Numbered from the stretch's first letter, positions 50,801 to 61,366 are shown. The stretch is DNA of 64,000 nt from Nemopilema nomurai (GCA_003864495.1 ML133495.1:423294-487293); one strand, 5' to 3'. Program-made: numbers and translations. The notes: generated by a model not told the origin, from the letters alone.

Positions 50801-53800
50801 GCGGTCCTGCCAACCCTTTTTGACCTGGTGGGCCAGCGATACCAGGTTCGCCAGGTCCTCCAGGGAATCCTGGTGGTCCCTATCATCAAAATACGATACG
50901 TTGTTAGTTATATTGTAGTTGACTATACGACAAGCGAGTTGTGTTGTCAGTCTATGAAATCTGTTAACTCTCATTGGCATTGCGATACTTTTCTTGCAAA
51001 CTTGGCGATAGAAGCGCTATCTCGATGTCACTTTAGATAAGCTGTATTGACAGAATAGGGACTAAAATTTAGCGAGGGGCTATATTTGAACAACAGGCAA
51101 TTTTTGGTTACAGAGAGCTACTCTTGACGAGGTAGCATCCATTGTATACTGATAAAACAGGCGAATTATACGCGTTGACATGAGAAAATTCCAACAAATT
51201 CGGTCAGACCCACATTATAAACATTTGAGACCTTTGAGAAATTCCTTTCGTTACCACTAAGTCGCAGCAGAAGATTAGTGCTGTTAGCTTTAAACATGTA
51301 AAAATCATTTTGGTAAAAAAAGAAAAACTTTGATTGAACGCGAAAAATGAGGTTAAAAATAGATGATTGCAATGCGGATTTGCAACTCACAGGGCAGAAG
51401 CGAGACCATCAGAGCTTTAAAATGAAATTTAGTTTCTTCGAACATGAAACCTTTTTGGACTAATTGTTTCATTAAAAGACCGAATCAGCTATCATCTAGT
51501 GCAAGGCTCAAGTTTTATAGGAAACATTGGCAGACCAGAATATTGTTTAAACTTAATGTAAATCCAAACCGTGTGGTTACAATTCAACAGAGTTTTGAAA
51601 ATTCTTTTGGATTACATTCAATTAGGTACTACGGACAGACCAATATGCAAAGATTAACTTGTCATGACGGGTAATCCTTAATTGGGCCTTTGTTAATTAA
51701 TGCTGCGCACAGGCCTAGGCGCATGGCCAAGACAGTTTGGTTTGCAAGCCAAATAAAGCGGAATAATGGATGGAATAATGATAAAAAAGATAACGCATTG
51801 AATACAACATAATGTAACATTACAAATCATAACAAAAAACGTAACATGACATAACATGTCACCAGGTGATATAACATAGCATGGTGCAATAAAACGTGAT
51901 AAAACGTGACACAACAAACATAAAGACATCTAAACGTTAGTCATAGTGGACAAAATGATAAAACATAACATAACATAAAACACATGATACAATCTAACAT
52001 GATGCAGTATAACATAATAAAAGATAATAGAACATAACATGATACAACAATATGCAATACAACATAAAAACAATACAACAATATGCAATGTAGCATATGG
52101 AATAGATTAAAATAACAAAAAAATGCCAATGTCAAAGATTTATTCAAAAAATAAATTAATGATGCGTAATAATGTGTAGATGCGTTGTAATGTACGCAAT
52201 ACCTAGCGGCAGTACCTGAGTGCCCATTTCGCCGGATAGTCCACGAATGCCTTTCACTCCCTGAGAGAGAAATGCAACGAATATTCAGCGAGAAATGCTA
52301 CCTTTTAAGGTCTTCGTTTTGATGAAAGGCTCGACTCAATTTGACTCGACTAGCCGACTCGACCCGATCTCGACTCGACCCGATCTCGACTCGGATCGGG
52401 TCGACAATTTAACGTTACACCCAATTCAAACCAAAATCTTGCATTCAACATGTCTCAAAACGGGGGCTATCTTTCTCTAGGTAAGAGAAAAACACGATCA
52501 ACGTTGCAACAAGCCAGTTGGCTCGCTGTTTCAGAGCTGACCTTTCAACACAGTGATATGAAATGTGGCTAGCAAAAAGGACCAATAGCGCAACAATGGA
52601 CATTCGGTTAACGTAAACAAACCTGGGATCCTGGGCGTCCCATTAGGCCAGGAGCACCAGGAGCACCTTGTTCGCCCTAAAAAACAAGAGCACATTTGAT
52701 CCATCATTTTGAATGTAAAAAGAATATATAACATGGTCTGCCGTGGCATATTTTCTAATGAAACGCCAAAAGAAAAGGTGATGAAGGGGATAAAATAACG
52801 GCGTGCTTCGATACCTGTACCGGTGTACCCAATTTTAGGCCTATTTTTCAAAAAATATAATCCAAATTTTTCAACATCTGTTCAGAACATTCAAGTGCAT
52901 GAAGAAATAGATCGGTACGGCATTGCTCTTTATAAAAATTGACACGGCATTTCAAATCAGGAAAGCCAAACCTGTTCTCCATAGTCACCAGGCGTGCCTT
53001 TATCGCCCCTTTTGCCCTGGATTAAAATGAAACAGAAATAGCACAAGCCCTGGATAAACTGCCAAATTATAAAACAAATTCTAAATTTTGACACCAGTAG
53101 CGATGTGACTTTTGCCTTGAAGAGTTAAAAGTAAAACTCTAAAAAACTGATTTATTGAAATTTCTAGCACTATCATACAAACTTAGGACTCCTGGAAAAG
53201 ATCTAGAGGTTTATTCCTTTTACATCACCAATCCAAATCACCTGTCAGAAAGTCTATATAGTTATAAGAGTGAGAGAGGTTTCTCGAAAGTAAAAGGTAC
53301 CTTTTCACCAGGTTTACCAGGGCTGCCAGGAGCTCCAGGCATACCAGTGATACCCTGTGGAAAAAGCAGTGTCGTTTTAAATGTCGGTTTCTGATTAGTG
53401 AACAAGATTTTATTGGCACCCAACCAAAGAAGCCGATGTTCAAAATGCTGCTTCATTGTCTTCTAATGTGCATCAAGAGTATTTAATAATCAAACACAAA
53501 TAGAGGATGAAGGAAGATTCTTGCATAGAACTTGCAAGGCTTCGCCTGCTAATGTCTTATGCAAATCAAGTAACATTCAATAGAGACCTTTGCAAGTGAC
53601 AATTTATTCCGAAAACATGTACTCACTCATTTTTCGAGTTAAGTGACAAATAAATAAATAAATCAATCAGTCAATCAGTTAGCTAATCAATCAAACAATT
53701 TATAAAAGTTAAGAAAATCAAGCAATCAATCAAATTTGAAGTCTTGACTTACAGAGCCTCCTTTCCAGCCAAAAGGCCCTTGTTGTCCTATCGGCCCAAT

Positions 53801-56800
53801 CATTCCCTATAAAGGAAAGCCTTATCATGACCTAGTTGTTCTAAAAGACTAAGCTGTGGTGTAAAAAGAAAAGATTGAATTCCAAATCTAAAAAGAATAA
53901 ATTTTCACAACTCGCAAATAGCATTAGCTCACATATGACATAAGATAAGAAAATTTAAACATCCAAATGTCAAACTGTTTTATTATGGTCCCTCTAGACT
54001 GCCTTACCCACTTTCAACTGCAATGCAAACGGTGGATGCCAAAGAAATACTCACCGGAATTCCAATTCTTCCTTGGGCACCTTTTTCTCCTTTATCTCCT
54101 TTAGCACCCTGTTTAAAGATAATAGTTTTAAGCATTGAAAAGGTTTAAAGGAGTCCTTATCGACGGCATCTATAAAGTGGACTTTTGTGGCTTGAAGAGA
54201 AATGTGCGTTATATTAGCAAAAGAGCCTTTAAAAAAGCAACACTATCCAACCACTCCGAAGCTGATCGAGAGTAACTGTTGGAGGCAAATATTGTACTTT
54301 ATGTTGAATGTTTGTTTTCAAAACTACTCTCACATCGCATATCAGAAAGTATGACAAGGCACTTTAAAAAATAATAAAATCACGTAATCCTAGCTGCAGT
54401 TCATCATCCACCTAGTTTGGTATAACAACGCAGTCAGCACTTCTACCTAGCCATGGCCCTAGTTACAGATTTCCAGATAAACGATTTATTTGGGGCTAAC
54501 GAAAATGGCACAAAACAGAGGCCTGCCTCTAATCACTCACGTAGAATAAATCAAGTGGGGGAGCTGACATGATTAATTCAAAGTTCGATTAATTAAAACA
54601 TGTCTAGACAGGTTGACGTATCTGCCTTGAAAGAAAAACGATGAAACGAAAATAACATCCAAGATTTGAATAGAGTCTGAGATCAAGCACAGGTAATTAA
54701 AGAAATTGCCATTAGGAAACAAAGTTGAATCGAGAAAACCCTTGCAAAGATCTAACCTTTTGCGCGTTCTTTCCTGGATTACCTGGAAGTCCAATCGGCC
54801 CATAATCACCCTGTATAATTAGAATTAACATTTATCTTTCACAAGTGTTTTAACAGGCTAAATGAACGGATTGTCCTTACTCCATAGACATGTTGTGCGA
54901 CAATGACTTGGTCTGATTTACAATAAAATCAATAGCGCAATGATGAAGGATTCCTAAGACTACTTTACAGCAATAAGTCCCAAAACAGCTTTAGAATGAA
55001 GAAGCAAGATATCTTTGATACATTTGTTGTATTAAACATCTTTGATACAACAAAACGTCCTGGAGGTGGAGGAGACGAAACAGCATTGATGTTACCTAGT
55101 GTCAGAGCCACTCTTCCGCATCAAAGCTAAACAGGTCCTCAACGGAACAATAAATAAGGAAGCACAAAAAATGACGTCATCTTTTGAGTGCTGTTGCAGA
55201 ACAAGAGCTCAGTCTTACCGTTCTTCCTTTTTCTCCTTTTTCCCCCACGTCTCCTCTCGGACCAGGTCCACCCTAAAAAATATTGCAGCTCACGTGACTT
55301 TTCTGGCACGAGCGATCGCCCAATGCAAATATATCTAATAAGCCAGGATAAACAGAAATACACCTTATTTACTAGATGCAGACAGTTTGATGAAGCAGAT
55401 GAAAAATGCAAACAATTCTGGGAGAAATTGAATGAATTTCCCAAATATACATAGTGAATTGACACGGAAAGTTTGGTTTTGCGCCAGCGATTAAAAGCCC
55501 GCTTAATAAGGTTTGCGCGCGCGCTGACGCGATCGCTTACGTCAAACGGAAAGGCCTGCAGCAGTACTATGACCATTGCTGCGCTTTGCAGCTCTCGGGC
55601 CCTTGGTCACCTCCAACAACCTACCTAATGACCCTTAGATGGAAGTCGCTTCAAACGATTTGCATGCATGCAAAATCATTGCCCGTGTTTATAAACTGAT
55701 TTCAGATAGACGATAAAAGGTAGAAACCTATTGAGATGATCAATAAAAGATTATCAAGGACTGTTCTGTCACCTTCTCTCCTTTTGGGCCTGGCAAGCCA
55801 CGACTTCCGGGGGGGCCCTAAAAATGCAAAAAGTTTGCTCAGCGGAATGAAGAAGGTTTCTCCAGTTGATTGCAACTTTTTGAGGGAAAACCTTGTATAC
55901 TTAAAATTATAAATGTATAGTCTCCTAATTCATCCGTCATGTGCAAGAATCTGCATATTTAGGTGGGTAATCCACAAAGGGGGGCAAAAAGATCTCCATT
56001 ATCTCTAGGCTCCTTTTAGGCGCTTGGTGCTCAACACTTTCCTGTTTTCCTGAGCTGCTAAAACGGCTCCTCTAGAAATTAATGTCACTTCTCTTCGGCT
56101 GTTTTCTAAACGGTAGTTGAATAAAATAGAACTAAAAAAGAGCCTTGGAAACAGGCGATCTACCAAGGGTAAGATGATCTGTTAATCCGACATGTTATAA
56201 AGTGTTTTCAAATGGAGGAAGACCATTTTTGAAAAATGACGGACTGTAGAAGGTCATGTTCCAGCGTGGCCAGTGTTTAAAACTGCACACAGATGTTCAA
56301 TGGCAACTTCGCTTTTACGGGACACTTCGAAGAAATTAATTGCAGTTGCACATGTAGACAATTCAGAAAGAATTGCAAAGAACATTGAATTGACTTATCA
56401 CCTACGATTCATTGTGGTGCCAAAAGCAATGAATTGCAAAAGTCGTAGCAAATATTGTTAAAATTTCAAATATAAAAAGCGAATGAATCTCGAATTTACC
56501 CTTGGGCCTTCCCGATAAGTGATTTGGCCTGCGATGCCCCTGCGAAGGAGGGCCGACGGGCCTTTCTCCTAGAAAATAAATTCATACAAAATTAGGGCTT
56601 CTGATGGAATTACATGTAACAACATTATCTCCAAATACAATATTGTCAAGAATTCGTAGTCTTTTGTTATATGGAAACCATTAATGTAATTGGTTCATAA
56701 TCAAATGAAAAACAATTAAGATGGATGATACAGTTTCGACCTGGAGCTGAGTCGTCGTAAACAAGTTGATCAAATTGTTTTACAATGTTAACAAATATTG

Positions 56801-59800
56801 AACAATTTTCAGAAATGTTTAACAATGTTCAAACGTGTTCAGTATTTTTTCGTAGCTTCAAACTGTGCTACTTGGGTTCTTCTCTAGACATGATATCAGC
56901 AGCATTTACAATAGTATTTGTTGAAGTTAACTCCGAAAGTTAGTAGACCTTGCAAAAAGCTACAGTGAAGTGTACAAACTGTAACAACAAAGGCTGAATA
57001 AACTTTTACTACTACAAACCTACTTGCTACTATCATCTAAAAACCGATATAATTGCACGTTTCATCAAAACAACCAATGCGCAATCGAATTATATAACAG
57101 AAACGAGCTGGTCGGAAAATGAAGAAAATATAAAAAGTCAACCAACAAGAGGGTTTCCTGGAGGACCAGGAAGACCAGGTTGTCCGGGATTCCCTTTTTG
57201 CCCTTTCGCCCCAGCATCGCCAATTGCGCCAATATCTCCCTACAATCAAAGAAATTACAATTGCCATGTTTGAGAGCCGTCATTATCAGACTTTGGCCAG
57301 TGTAAATGCGGCTGAACAGTGATTGCAGCATTGGAGACTATCATTCTGTTATTGACAAATGATAATGATAACAATGCCATTTACATGTCGGCTATGAATC
57401 AAAGACTTGTCTAATAAAAACATCAAAGAGGTGTTTTGTACAGTATAATGTTTCCTTATAAATGAAACAAAATTCTTTGCGTTACTCTTTTCATTCGCAA
57501 GTTGATGCAGGACACAAGGGCATTCAAACAACTTGCAACATTTCTGCAGTAGCTGCACCCAGCCAAAATATTAGTGCCCTAATGGAAGAAGCCTTTTGAC
57601 GATCAACTAATGCAAACGGGCCAGCAAGAGTTTCAACGAATAACGGTCAACAACCAAATAACTAAATACAAAAGCTGTGCCTCTAAATTGGTGACTGAGT
57701 AAAAATGACTCACTATGACACCTTTCGGACCTTTGTCACCTCTGGGCCCTTGACTGCCCTAAAAGATGAATTAAAAGCTTTTAACTACATGAAAGGTCTA
57801 CCTTTTGAATTACAATTTATCAATTTATGATTGACTCGGTGTGGTCCTAGACGTTTTTGCGCGATTGTGAAGAGCATCTATTCTATAAGCAAATCATGTT
57901 CTTTCGATCGTAACCAAATCAATCGAAACCAAGATACGGAAGTAGGGTGACTAGAATTCAAAGATATGAAATATAAGTCAGGGCATGAAGTATTCCAGGT
58001 AATCATTAGAACAAGGCTCCATGGCTACCTTCATTTTGTCAAGCAAACATTACATTTACAAGCAATCGTTAATGGGAAATCTTCTAAATCCAATATTTGA
58101 CTTCACCAAAAATAGTCATTTTAAAGTGTTCTTTTGCTGTTGACAATGCAGTGTTTCCCCATTTGATGGACCTCCGCTTAATGTTAGTCCCTGTGCCAGT
58201 TTAGAGCACTTAACCTAAATTTCGCCAATTGATCAGTATCTCGATTAGTAAAAGAGCTGAAAGCACAATCGAGATAACGACTTTCTTCATTTGGATAAAC
58301 AGCAAATAAAGACGGCTTTTATGATATGGAAAAATGAGACGATGGAGAAGATTTAACAGTGTCATTTATTGGCTGGCTAAAAAAATAAATGAGCCAAAAA
58401 GAATAAAACAGCAATTGGCTGGAATTCAAAGGCGATTTGATATTAGTTTAGTTAATGGAATGTTGATATGATAACAAGCTTTGCGCTAGGCGGCTCATCT
58501 GTTCATTGCTTTACATCAAAAGGAGAGGGTCTCTATCCACTTAGTAGCGACTTCTGTGCCATATCAAATATTTTGCAAACAGACCTGGAGGGCACCGGAA
58601 ATACAGCTTAATACCAAAAACACGGCACCTAGCTAATAAAAACATCGCGCCTTAACGGTGTACATGTGTTTATCAAGGTTTAAGGTCAAAAAGACTCTGA
58701 GGCGATGCGCAAAGAACAAACATGCAGAAACAGTGCTGAGTCCCATAAGGGACTAAAATTGGACCAGGTAAAATTGCCATAAAACTGTGACGCCGTGCAA
58801 CTTCTATGCAAGGAGTGATGTGTTTGCAGATGGTAGCCATAGAACCAATTCAGTAAAAGGAATTAAATTTGCCGGGTCTAGATTTGTGGGCTCTTCGTGT
58901 TCGCGATCTGACACCATGCTAAGCTGGATAACTGTTAAAAAATCAGTTGAATATATTAGCTAGGCTTCAGTATCTTCGATACAAGAAAAACGCCACATAA
59001 ACGTAAATCGAGTATAACCTGATCTCCTTTTGGACCAGGGTCGCCTCTGGCGCCCACTTGATTTTCCTGAAATTAAAAAACAAACAGTTGGGTATAACAG
59101 ACAATGTAACTTGCACGAATCTATTCAAAAAGTAGCACACATATTTACACATGAAATACGCAATTACACCTGACCTTAACCATTAGCCAGAAAAATAGAA
59201 ATTCTTGCGGTAATGGTTACAACGAATTTTCATTAGAAACTTCACTAGTTTAACCAAACTGTTGGCACAAAATGCACGTTAAGCCCAAGATTTTTACATA
59301 AACAGAAGGATATTACAATCTTAAAAGATCTTGAAATGGAACTTCTAAAGCACCAATGTCTTAATAAGGCATGTGTTAAGATTCTTTTCTTAACACAAGA
59401 ATCTTTTCAGTCGAGAAATCACGAAATTTTATTCCCCCTAGATATTTTGTATGCAGATGTCAAATAAACAATAACGAAGAAACATCTTTTATAGAATCAT
59501 AGAAAACGACTAAAATGAGATTATAGACAGCATACAGTTATTTTTAAACATTTAAGCCAGTCGATGCAAAATATTTTGCGATTAGTTCTTTATTACGACA
59601 AAACACCGCCATCGAATTGATATAGGGCTTATATCAGGATGCATACTCAAGATATCATTTGCCAGAGAACACAGGCCTATTCAATTAGGCCTGTCATGCC
59701 ACGTTGATATATTCTTATTTGTAAAATCATTTAAAAGAACCCTAGAGCTAGGATTACGCCGATGCATGACCACTCCAATTCCTTCATCAAGAGAAATGTC

Positions 59801-59821
59801 TCACCTGTGAACCGTCTTGGG
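20674..59821 (-). CDS. Fibrillar collagen alpha chain (minor helix, 1014-residue main helix, COLFI propeptide)
   Basis: The gene encodes a secreted procollagen chain that trimerises through its C-propeptide and assembles into extracellular fibrils. About 67 exons were placed, all GT-AG on the minus strand and nearly all phase 0. In order they are: a 17-nt linker exon, minor helix, N-telopeptide, main helix, C-telopeptide and COLFI domain ending [13 protein letters not shown]. The 55 main-helix exons are 54 nt or 45 nt with a few fused, split or short ones, and sum to 3042 nt (1014 residues, 338 Gly-X-Y). The 54/45-nt module and the COLFI domain identify the fibrillar class. I cannot assign a specific subtype. 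The visible product is about 1,385 residues. The signal-peptide exon and promoter were not found and may lie between 59.8 and 63 kb or outside. Confidence 0.93.
21399..21623 (-). CDS. Collagen COLFI exon (FQY...[12 protein letters not shown]...DQCK)
   Basis: This 225-nt phase-0 exon has the COLFI core [20 protein letters not shown] and ends [10 protein letters not shown] before GTAATT. NVT is an N-glycosylation site at the position conserved as NIT in vertebrates. The two cysteines match Cys6 and Cys7. Confidence 0.95.
22243..22439 (+). mobile_element. tRNA-like SINE with target-site duplication
   Basis: The head GAGTGGCTCCGTGGTTAGAG resembles a tRNA 5' half with polymerase III box A (TGGCNNNGTGG). 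The tail ends in (AAATAC)n. Perfect 8-bp direct repeats ATTGAAAT flank it (22235-22242 and 22440-22447), the mark of target-primed insertion. A good box B is not obvious, so the copy may be old. It lies in a collagen intron. Confidence 0.7.
22485..22562 (-). CDS. Collagen COLFI exon ([13 protein letters not shown]...PEG)
   Basis: A 26-codon phase-0 exon. The GTACGT donor at 22484 is preferred over a shifted GTGTAC site because it keeps PEG|FQY in frame. It corresponds to the KNWY...HVWFGE...DGFQF segment of vertebrate COLFI. Confidence 0.85.
22940..23043 (-). CDS. Collagen COLFI exon, calcium-site segment (DYWIDPNEG...CIYAKNPR)
   Basis: Two bases complete a Gly codon. The exon then encodes [20 protein letters not shown] and [14 protein letters not shown]. 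This matches the calcium-binding DPN-x-G...FCN...ETC segment of the family. A Ser replaces the Cys of DPNQGC (Cys3). Confidence 0.95.
23540..23672 (-). CDS. Collagen COLFI exon (ARTCRDL segment)
   Basis: A 133-nt exon containing [13 protein letters not shown] and [19 protein letters not shown]. It matches the I-x-x-I-x-x-P-x-G...NPARTCRDL region that opens COLFI. The second Cys of the family (CRDLKMC) is missing (FIS here). Confidence 0.95.
24866..25107 (-). CDS. Collagen C-propeptide linker exons
   Basis: The exons are 25015-25107 (93 nt) and 24866-24895 (30 nt), both phase 0. The first encodes [18 protein letters not shown]... ending RSKLNMTS. The second encodes [10 protein letters not shown], an acidic-amphipathic stretch feeding the coiled-coil-like stalk before COLFI. 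They join the neighbouring exons with correct GTAAGT/GTAATG donors and TAG acceptors. Confidence 0.8.
26726..26885 (+). repeat. 17-bp minisatellite, 9.4 copies
   Basis: The unit CGGATCCTAGGAACAGC is repeated nine full times with only scattered substitutions (for example TTGG for TAGG, GGGTCC for GGATCC). It lies in the collagen intron between 25107 and 27254. Each unit carries overlapping palindromes GGATCC and CCTAGG. Confidence 0.95.
27254..27289 (-). CDS. Collagen C-telopeptide exon
   Basis: This 36-nt exon encodes [12 protein letters not shown], directly after the (GPP)n end of the helix. The lysine pair is at a position where fibrillar telopeptides carry a cross-linking Lys. The borders are TTTTAG and GTGAGT. 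Confidence 0.75.
27925..30621 (-). CDS. Collagen main helix, C-terminal block (7 exons)
   Basis: The exons are 30568-30621, 30271-30324, 29982-30035, 29612-29647 (36 nt), 29144-29161 (18 nt), 28612-28629 (18 nt) and 27925-27969 (45 nt); the rest are 54 nt. All read unbroken Gly-[44 protein letters not shown]. The block ends [15 protein letters not shown], a classic stabilising C-terminal (GPP)n cap. The 30568 border is uncertain by one base. Confidence 0.88.
28381..28440. repeat. G16 run and GC palindrome inside a collagen intron
   Basis: A 16-G run (28410-28425) is followed by the palindrome GGGGGCCATGGCCCCC. It produces collagen-like proline runs in translation but has no usable splice borders in phase. 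Omitting it leaves the helix at exactly 338 triplets. Confidence 0.75.
30735..39928 (-). CDS. Collagen main helix, third block (18 exons)
   Basis: The exons are 39875-39928, 39343-39396, 38874-38927, 38466-38519, 38099-38152, 37947-37997 (51 nt), 36720-36767 (48 nt), 35054-35107, 34729-34782, 34506-34559, 34092-34145, 33155-33208, 32647-32700, 32220-32327 (108 nt), 31892-31945, 31481-31588 (108 nt), 31145-31198 and 30735-30788; unmarked ones are 54 nt. All read perfect Gly-X-Y, e.g. [18 protein letters not shown] and [13 protein letters not shown]. The 51- and 48-nt exons break between X and Y of one triplet (GL|P) and together make 99 nt. Asn/Lys-rich triplets are common, as in other invertebrate collagens. 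Confidence 0.92.
33898..33990 (+). repeat. 31-bp tandem repeat, 3 copies
   Basis: A unit beginning AATGCAAAAGCAGAGAGG and ending in AACCC occurs at 33898, 33929 and 33960. The third copy has two or three substitutions. It is intronic, with no coding content. Confidence 0.85.
34030..34076 (+). repeat. (GAAA)n/(GAAAAA)n purine microsatellite
   Basis: A pure purine tract of AAAGAAAGAAA units next to the collagen exon at 34092. On the - strand it forms a pyrimidine run downstream of that exon's donor site. Confidence 0.85.
36234..36519. mobile_element. MITE-like element, family A copy 2 (286 bp)
   Basis: It shares ends with 613-894: left AACTTCACAATGGTTAGAAA and right GTTCCGCTATTTCTAGCTAT...GTGAAATT. 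The interior shares blocks such as ACTTAAAG-ACTTTTCGTCCGAAACTCC, and GATCGAAACCGCTACAGGG is comparable to GATCCGCAACTGGC. There is no ORF. It lies in the collagen intron between 35107 and 36720. Confidence 0.7.
40408..49734 (-). CDS. Collagen main helix, second block (18 exons)
   Basis: The exons are 49681-49734, 49446-49499, 48716-48769, 47556-47609, 46343-46396, 46112-46156 (45), 45813-45866, 45650-45694 (45), 45372-45425, 44143-44196, 43948-44001, 43293-43346, 42720-42773, 42385-42429 (45), 42051-42095 (45), 41627-41680, 40774-40827 and 40408-40461; others are 54 nt. Every exon starts with a full Gly codon and keeps Gly at each third residue, e.g. [18 protein letters not shown] and [18 protein letters not shown]. 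Charged KGE/KGD triplets, typical of fibril-forming helices, are frequent. Confidence 0.93.
43600..43770. repeat. Cryptic GAT/ATC-rich simple sequence
   Basis: Degenerate GATGATCA/TGATAAT words fill an intron between collagen exons 43293 and 43948. No coding signal is present. Confidence 0.5.
50093..55817 (-). CDS. Collagen main helix, N-terminal block (12 exons)
   Basis: The exons are 55773-55817 (45), 55219-55272, 54757-54810, 54055-54108, 53753-53806, 53301-53354, 52972-53016 (45), 52623-52676, 52216-52260 (45), 50682-50879 (198), 50336-50389 and 50093-50137 (45); others are 54 nt. The helix opens [15 protein letters not shown]. The 198-nt exon encodes 22 uninterrupted triplets ([18 protein letters not shown]...GPKGER) and appears to be several fused modules. 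One triplet in exon 54757-54810 has Ala instead of Gly (GKN-AQK, GCG at 54763-54765). Confidence 0.92.
51740..52130. repeat. Cryptic ACATAACAT-type simple repeat
   Basis: About 390 bp of degenerate (A)ACATAACATGATAC words lie in the collagen intron between 50879 and 52216. Translation of the complement gives meaningless Cys/Leu/Tyr-rich ORFs. Confidence 0.7.
52325..52405. repeat. GACTCGACCCGATCTC short tandem repeat
   Basis: Overlapping GACTCGACCCGATCTC units occur two to three times, flanked by variants GACTCGACTAGCC and GACTCGGATCGGG. They are intronic. Confidence 0.7.
56500..56568 (-). CDS. Collagen N-telopeptide / helix interruption exon
   Basis: This 69-nt phase-0 exon encodes [20 protein letters not shown] then GPR. 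Gly periodicity is broken (ALLRR, TYRE), as expected between the minor and main helices. The Tyr-containing segment before GPR|GPP resembles the position of N-telopeptides. The border signals TTTCTAG and GTAAAT are acceptable. Confidence 0.7.
57147..59066 (-). CDS. Collagen minor triple helix exons
   Basis: The exons are 59019-59066 (48 nt, ENQV then [12 protein letters not shown]), 57714-57758 (45 nt, [15 protein letters not shown]) and 57147-57239 (about 93 nt, [19 protein letters not shown]... to GNPL). The short Gly-X-Y run lies before the interruption exon and matches the minor helix of the fibrillar N-propeptide. The donor of the third exon is uncertain: GTTGGT at 57146 keeps the phase, and GTTGAC at 57142 does not. 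Confidence 0.75.
59805..59821 (-). CDS. Possible 17-nt collagen N-propeptide micro-exon
   Basis: A CTTTTCCAG acceptor and a GTGAGA donor bracket 17 nt that would give xQDGSQ and join the minor-helix exon in phase. It is short and has no domain evidence, so it is only a candidate. Anything further 5' (signal peptide, other N-propeptide domains) was not identified. Confidence 0.35.
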
Positions 59822-60056
59822 CTGGAAAAGAAAAAGGGACGCTTATTAGGAAAAGAAAAAGGGATCAAGTTCGTAGACCAACTCATAGTGCTATTTATGA
59901 GGTGATATTTAGATCTGCACAAATCTATGCTTAATCGTCAGTGCTATGAATGTGGAGAAACATTAAACCAAAACTGTTTCGCGCTCAGGCTTCCGGCATC
60001 GTTGGAAGACGGTTTTTATTATAGGCTTCCAGTATGCTAACAACTACTTTGTTGCA

Positions 60057-60124
60057 CCTGGTCTAGCCTCGAACCTGGTCTAGTCTCGCACTTGGTCTAG
60101 CCTCGCACCTGGTCTAGCCTCGCT
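60057..60124 (+). repeat. 17-bp tandem repeat, 4 copies
   Basis: The unit CCTGGTCTAGCCTCGCA occurs at 60057, 60074, 60091 and 60108 with single-base variants (CTCGAA, TAGTCTC, CTTGG). Confidence 0.9.
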
Positions 60125-61307
60125 CTTTGCACCCTACACGTACGATCACATAGCTTTATAATGGTTGGTTGGGAGGGAAATCTCTTCCCAGTATGAGGTT
60201 AATGAAGATTGCAACTACAGGAAGCTTAACAAAATTTACTGGTACTGAATGAAGCCTCTGTTTAGAAGCGAGGCCTCACGAGGCGCTATTGCAGTGAGAC
60301 CAGAAACGAGAACGAGACCTTAGAAAGGCGCCATCACCGTGGGTCCCTGGAGTCAGCTGATCATATCATTTTAATCCTATTTCGTCTGCAAAGAGTTAAG
60401 ATGATTTGACTTAGACACTTAGACATTAAGATGTTAGATACTGTAACAACACACGTGATAATCTAGGAGCAAGTAAAAAGGAAAAGAGCGAGCCGTGTGC
60501 GCAAAAACATGTAGGAAAGAATCAAAGAGCAAACATATTTAGAGAACCGACTGAAAATTCGAATTGAAACAAGCATTGTTCAAAGGGCGAGATAGTGAGT
60601 AGTTCATATAAGGCCCTAGGCATCTAAATTCACAAAATGAATATCATGGTATTCTAAATAATCTTTGATGCCACATGTCAACAAATACTCGGTCCGGTCA
60701 AAAAAATGATTAATTTTCTGTTTTCAACTACTGAGGTGTACTAGATTCTTCCGCTCATGACACCGCCCATTGATTTGCACACGATTCTGGCATTCCTGCA
60801 TGCTAGGGATACTTCCATTAACTCCATAACATGGCTAGCTGTACACCACCCTCTTCTGCACTGTCTTATGATTGCGCAGTCAAAAAATTTCTGTCTTTCC
60901 ATTCAAATTGACCAGCAGAACTTTCTCAAGCCATCTGTTATCGTGTCATAAGGACCAACTTGGCCTTTATATAATAAAGCAACCAGCAGGTTCAAAACAG
61001 GTTACTGAACGAAGGTCAGAACGAAAACTCTTCACAAAATGGGATTATAGACGCATAAAAACGAAGGATACCCACAAAATCTTTCCAAAAGTTGATTCAG
61101 AAAGAAGTTCTCAAATTAAGCCATACCGTAGTTTTTAGCTCTGCTGTTTACATCAAGAAAGGAAATTCGTGTGATTTTATTCGAAAACAATCACTCTAGT
61201 TCATATCATTGCGGGCAATATTGTCCATCACGATTAAATAATGTCAAGACAAAATATTCTAAGAATATCGGAGCCAAGGTAAGGCCATGAATTCTTTTAA
61301 AAAACTA

Positions 61308-61366
61308 TGTTTTACCCAAATAAGGGCGTTTCCCGTCATGTTTAACCCAAATAAGGGCGTTTCCCG
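61308..61366 (+). repeat. Tandem duplication of AACCCAAATAAGGGCGTTTC
   Basis: Two nearly identical copies of a unit of about 26 bp are separated by a few bases. No function is evident. Confidence 0.75.

Noticed and set aside
60757..60951. Cys-rich minus-strand reading considered as a collagen N-propeptide domain
   Set aside because: The Cys spacing does not match VWC or WAP, the frame is closed by a nearby stop, and the splice borders are poor.
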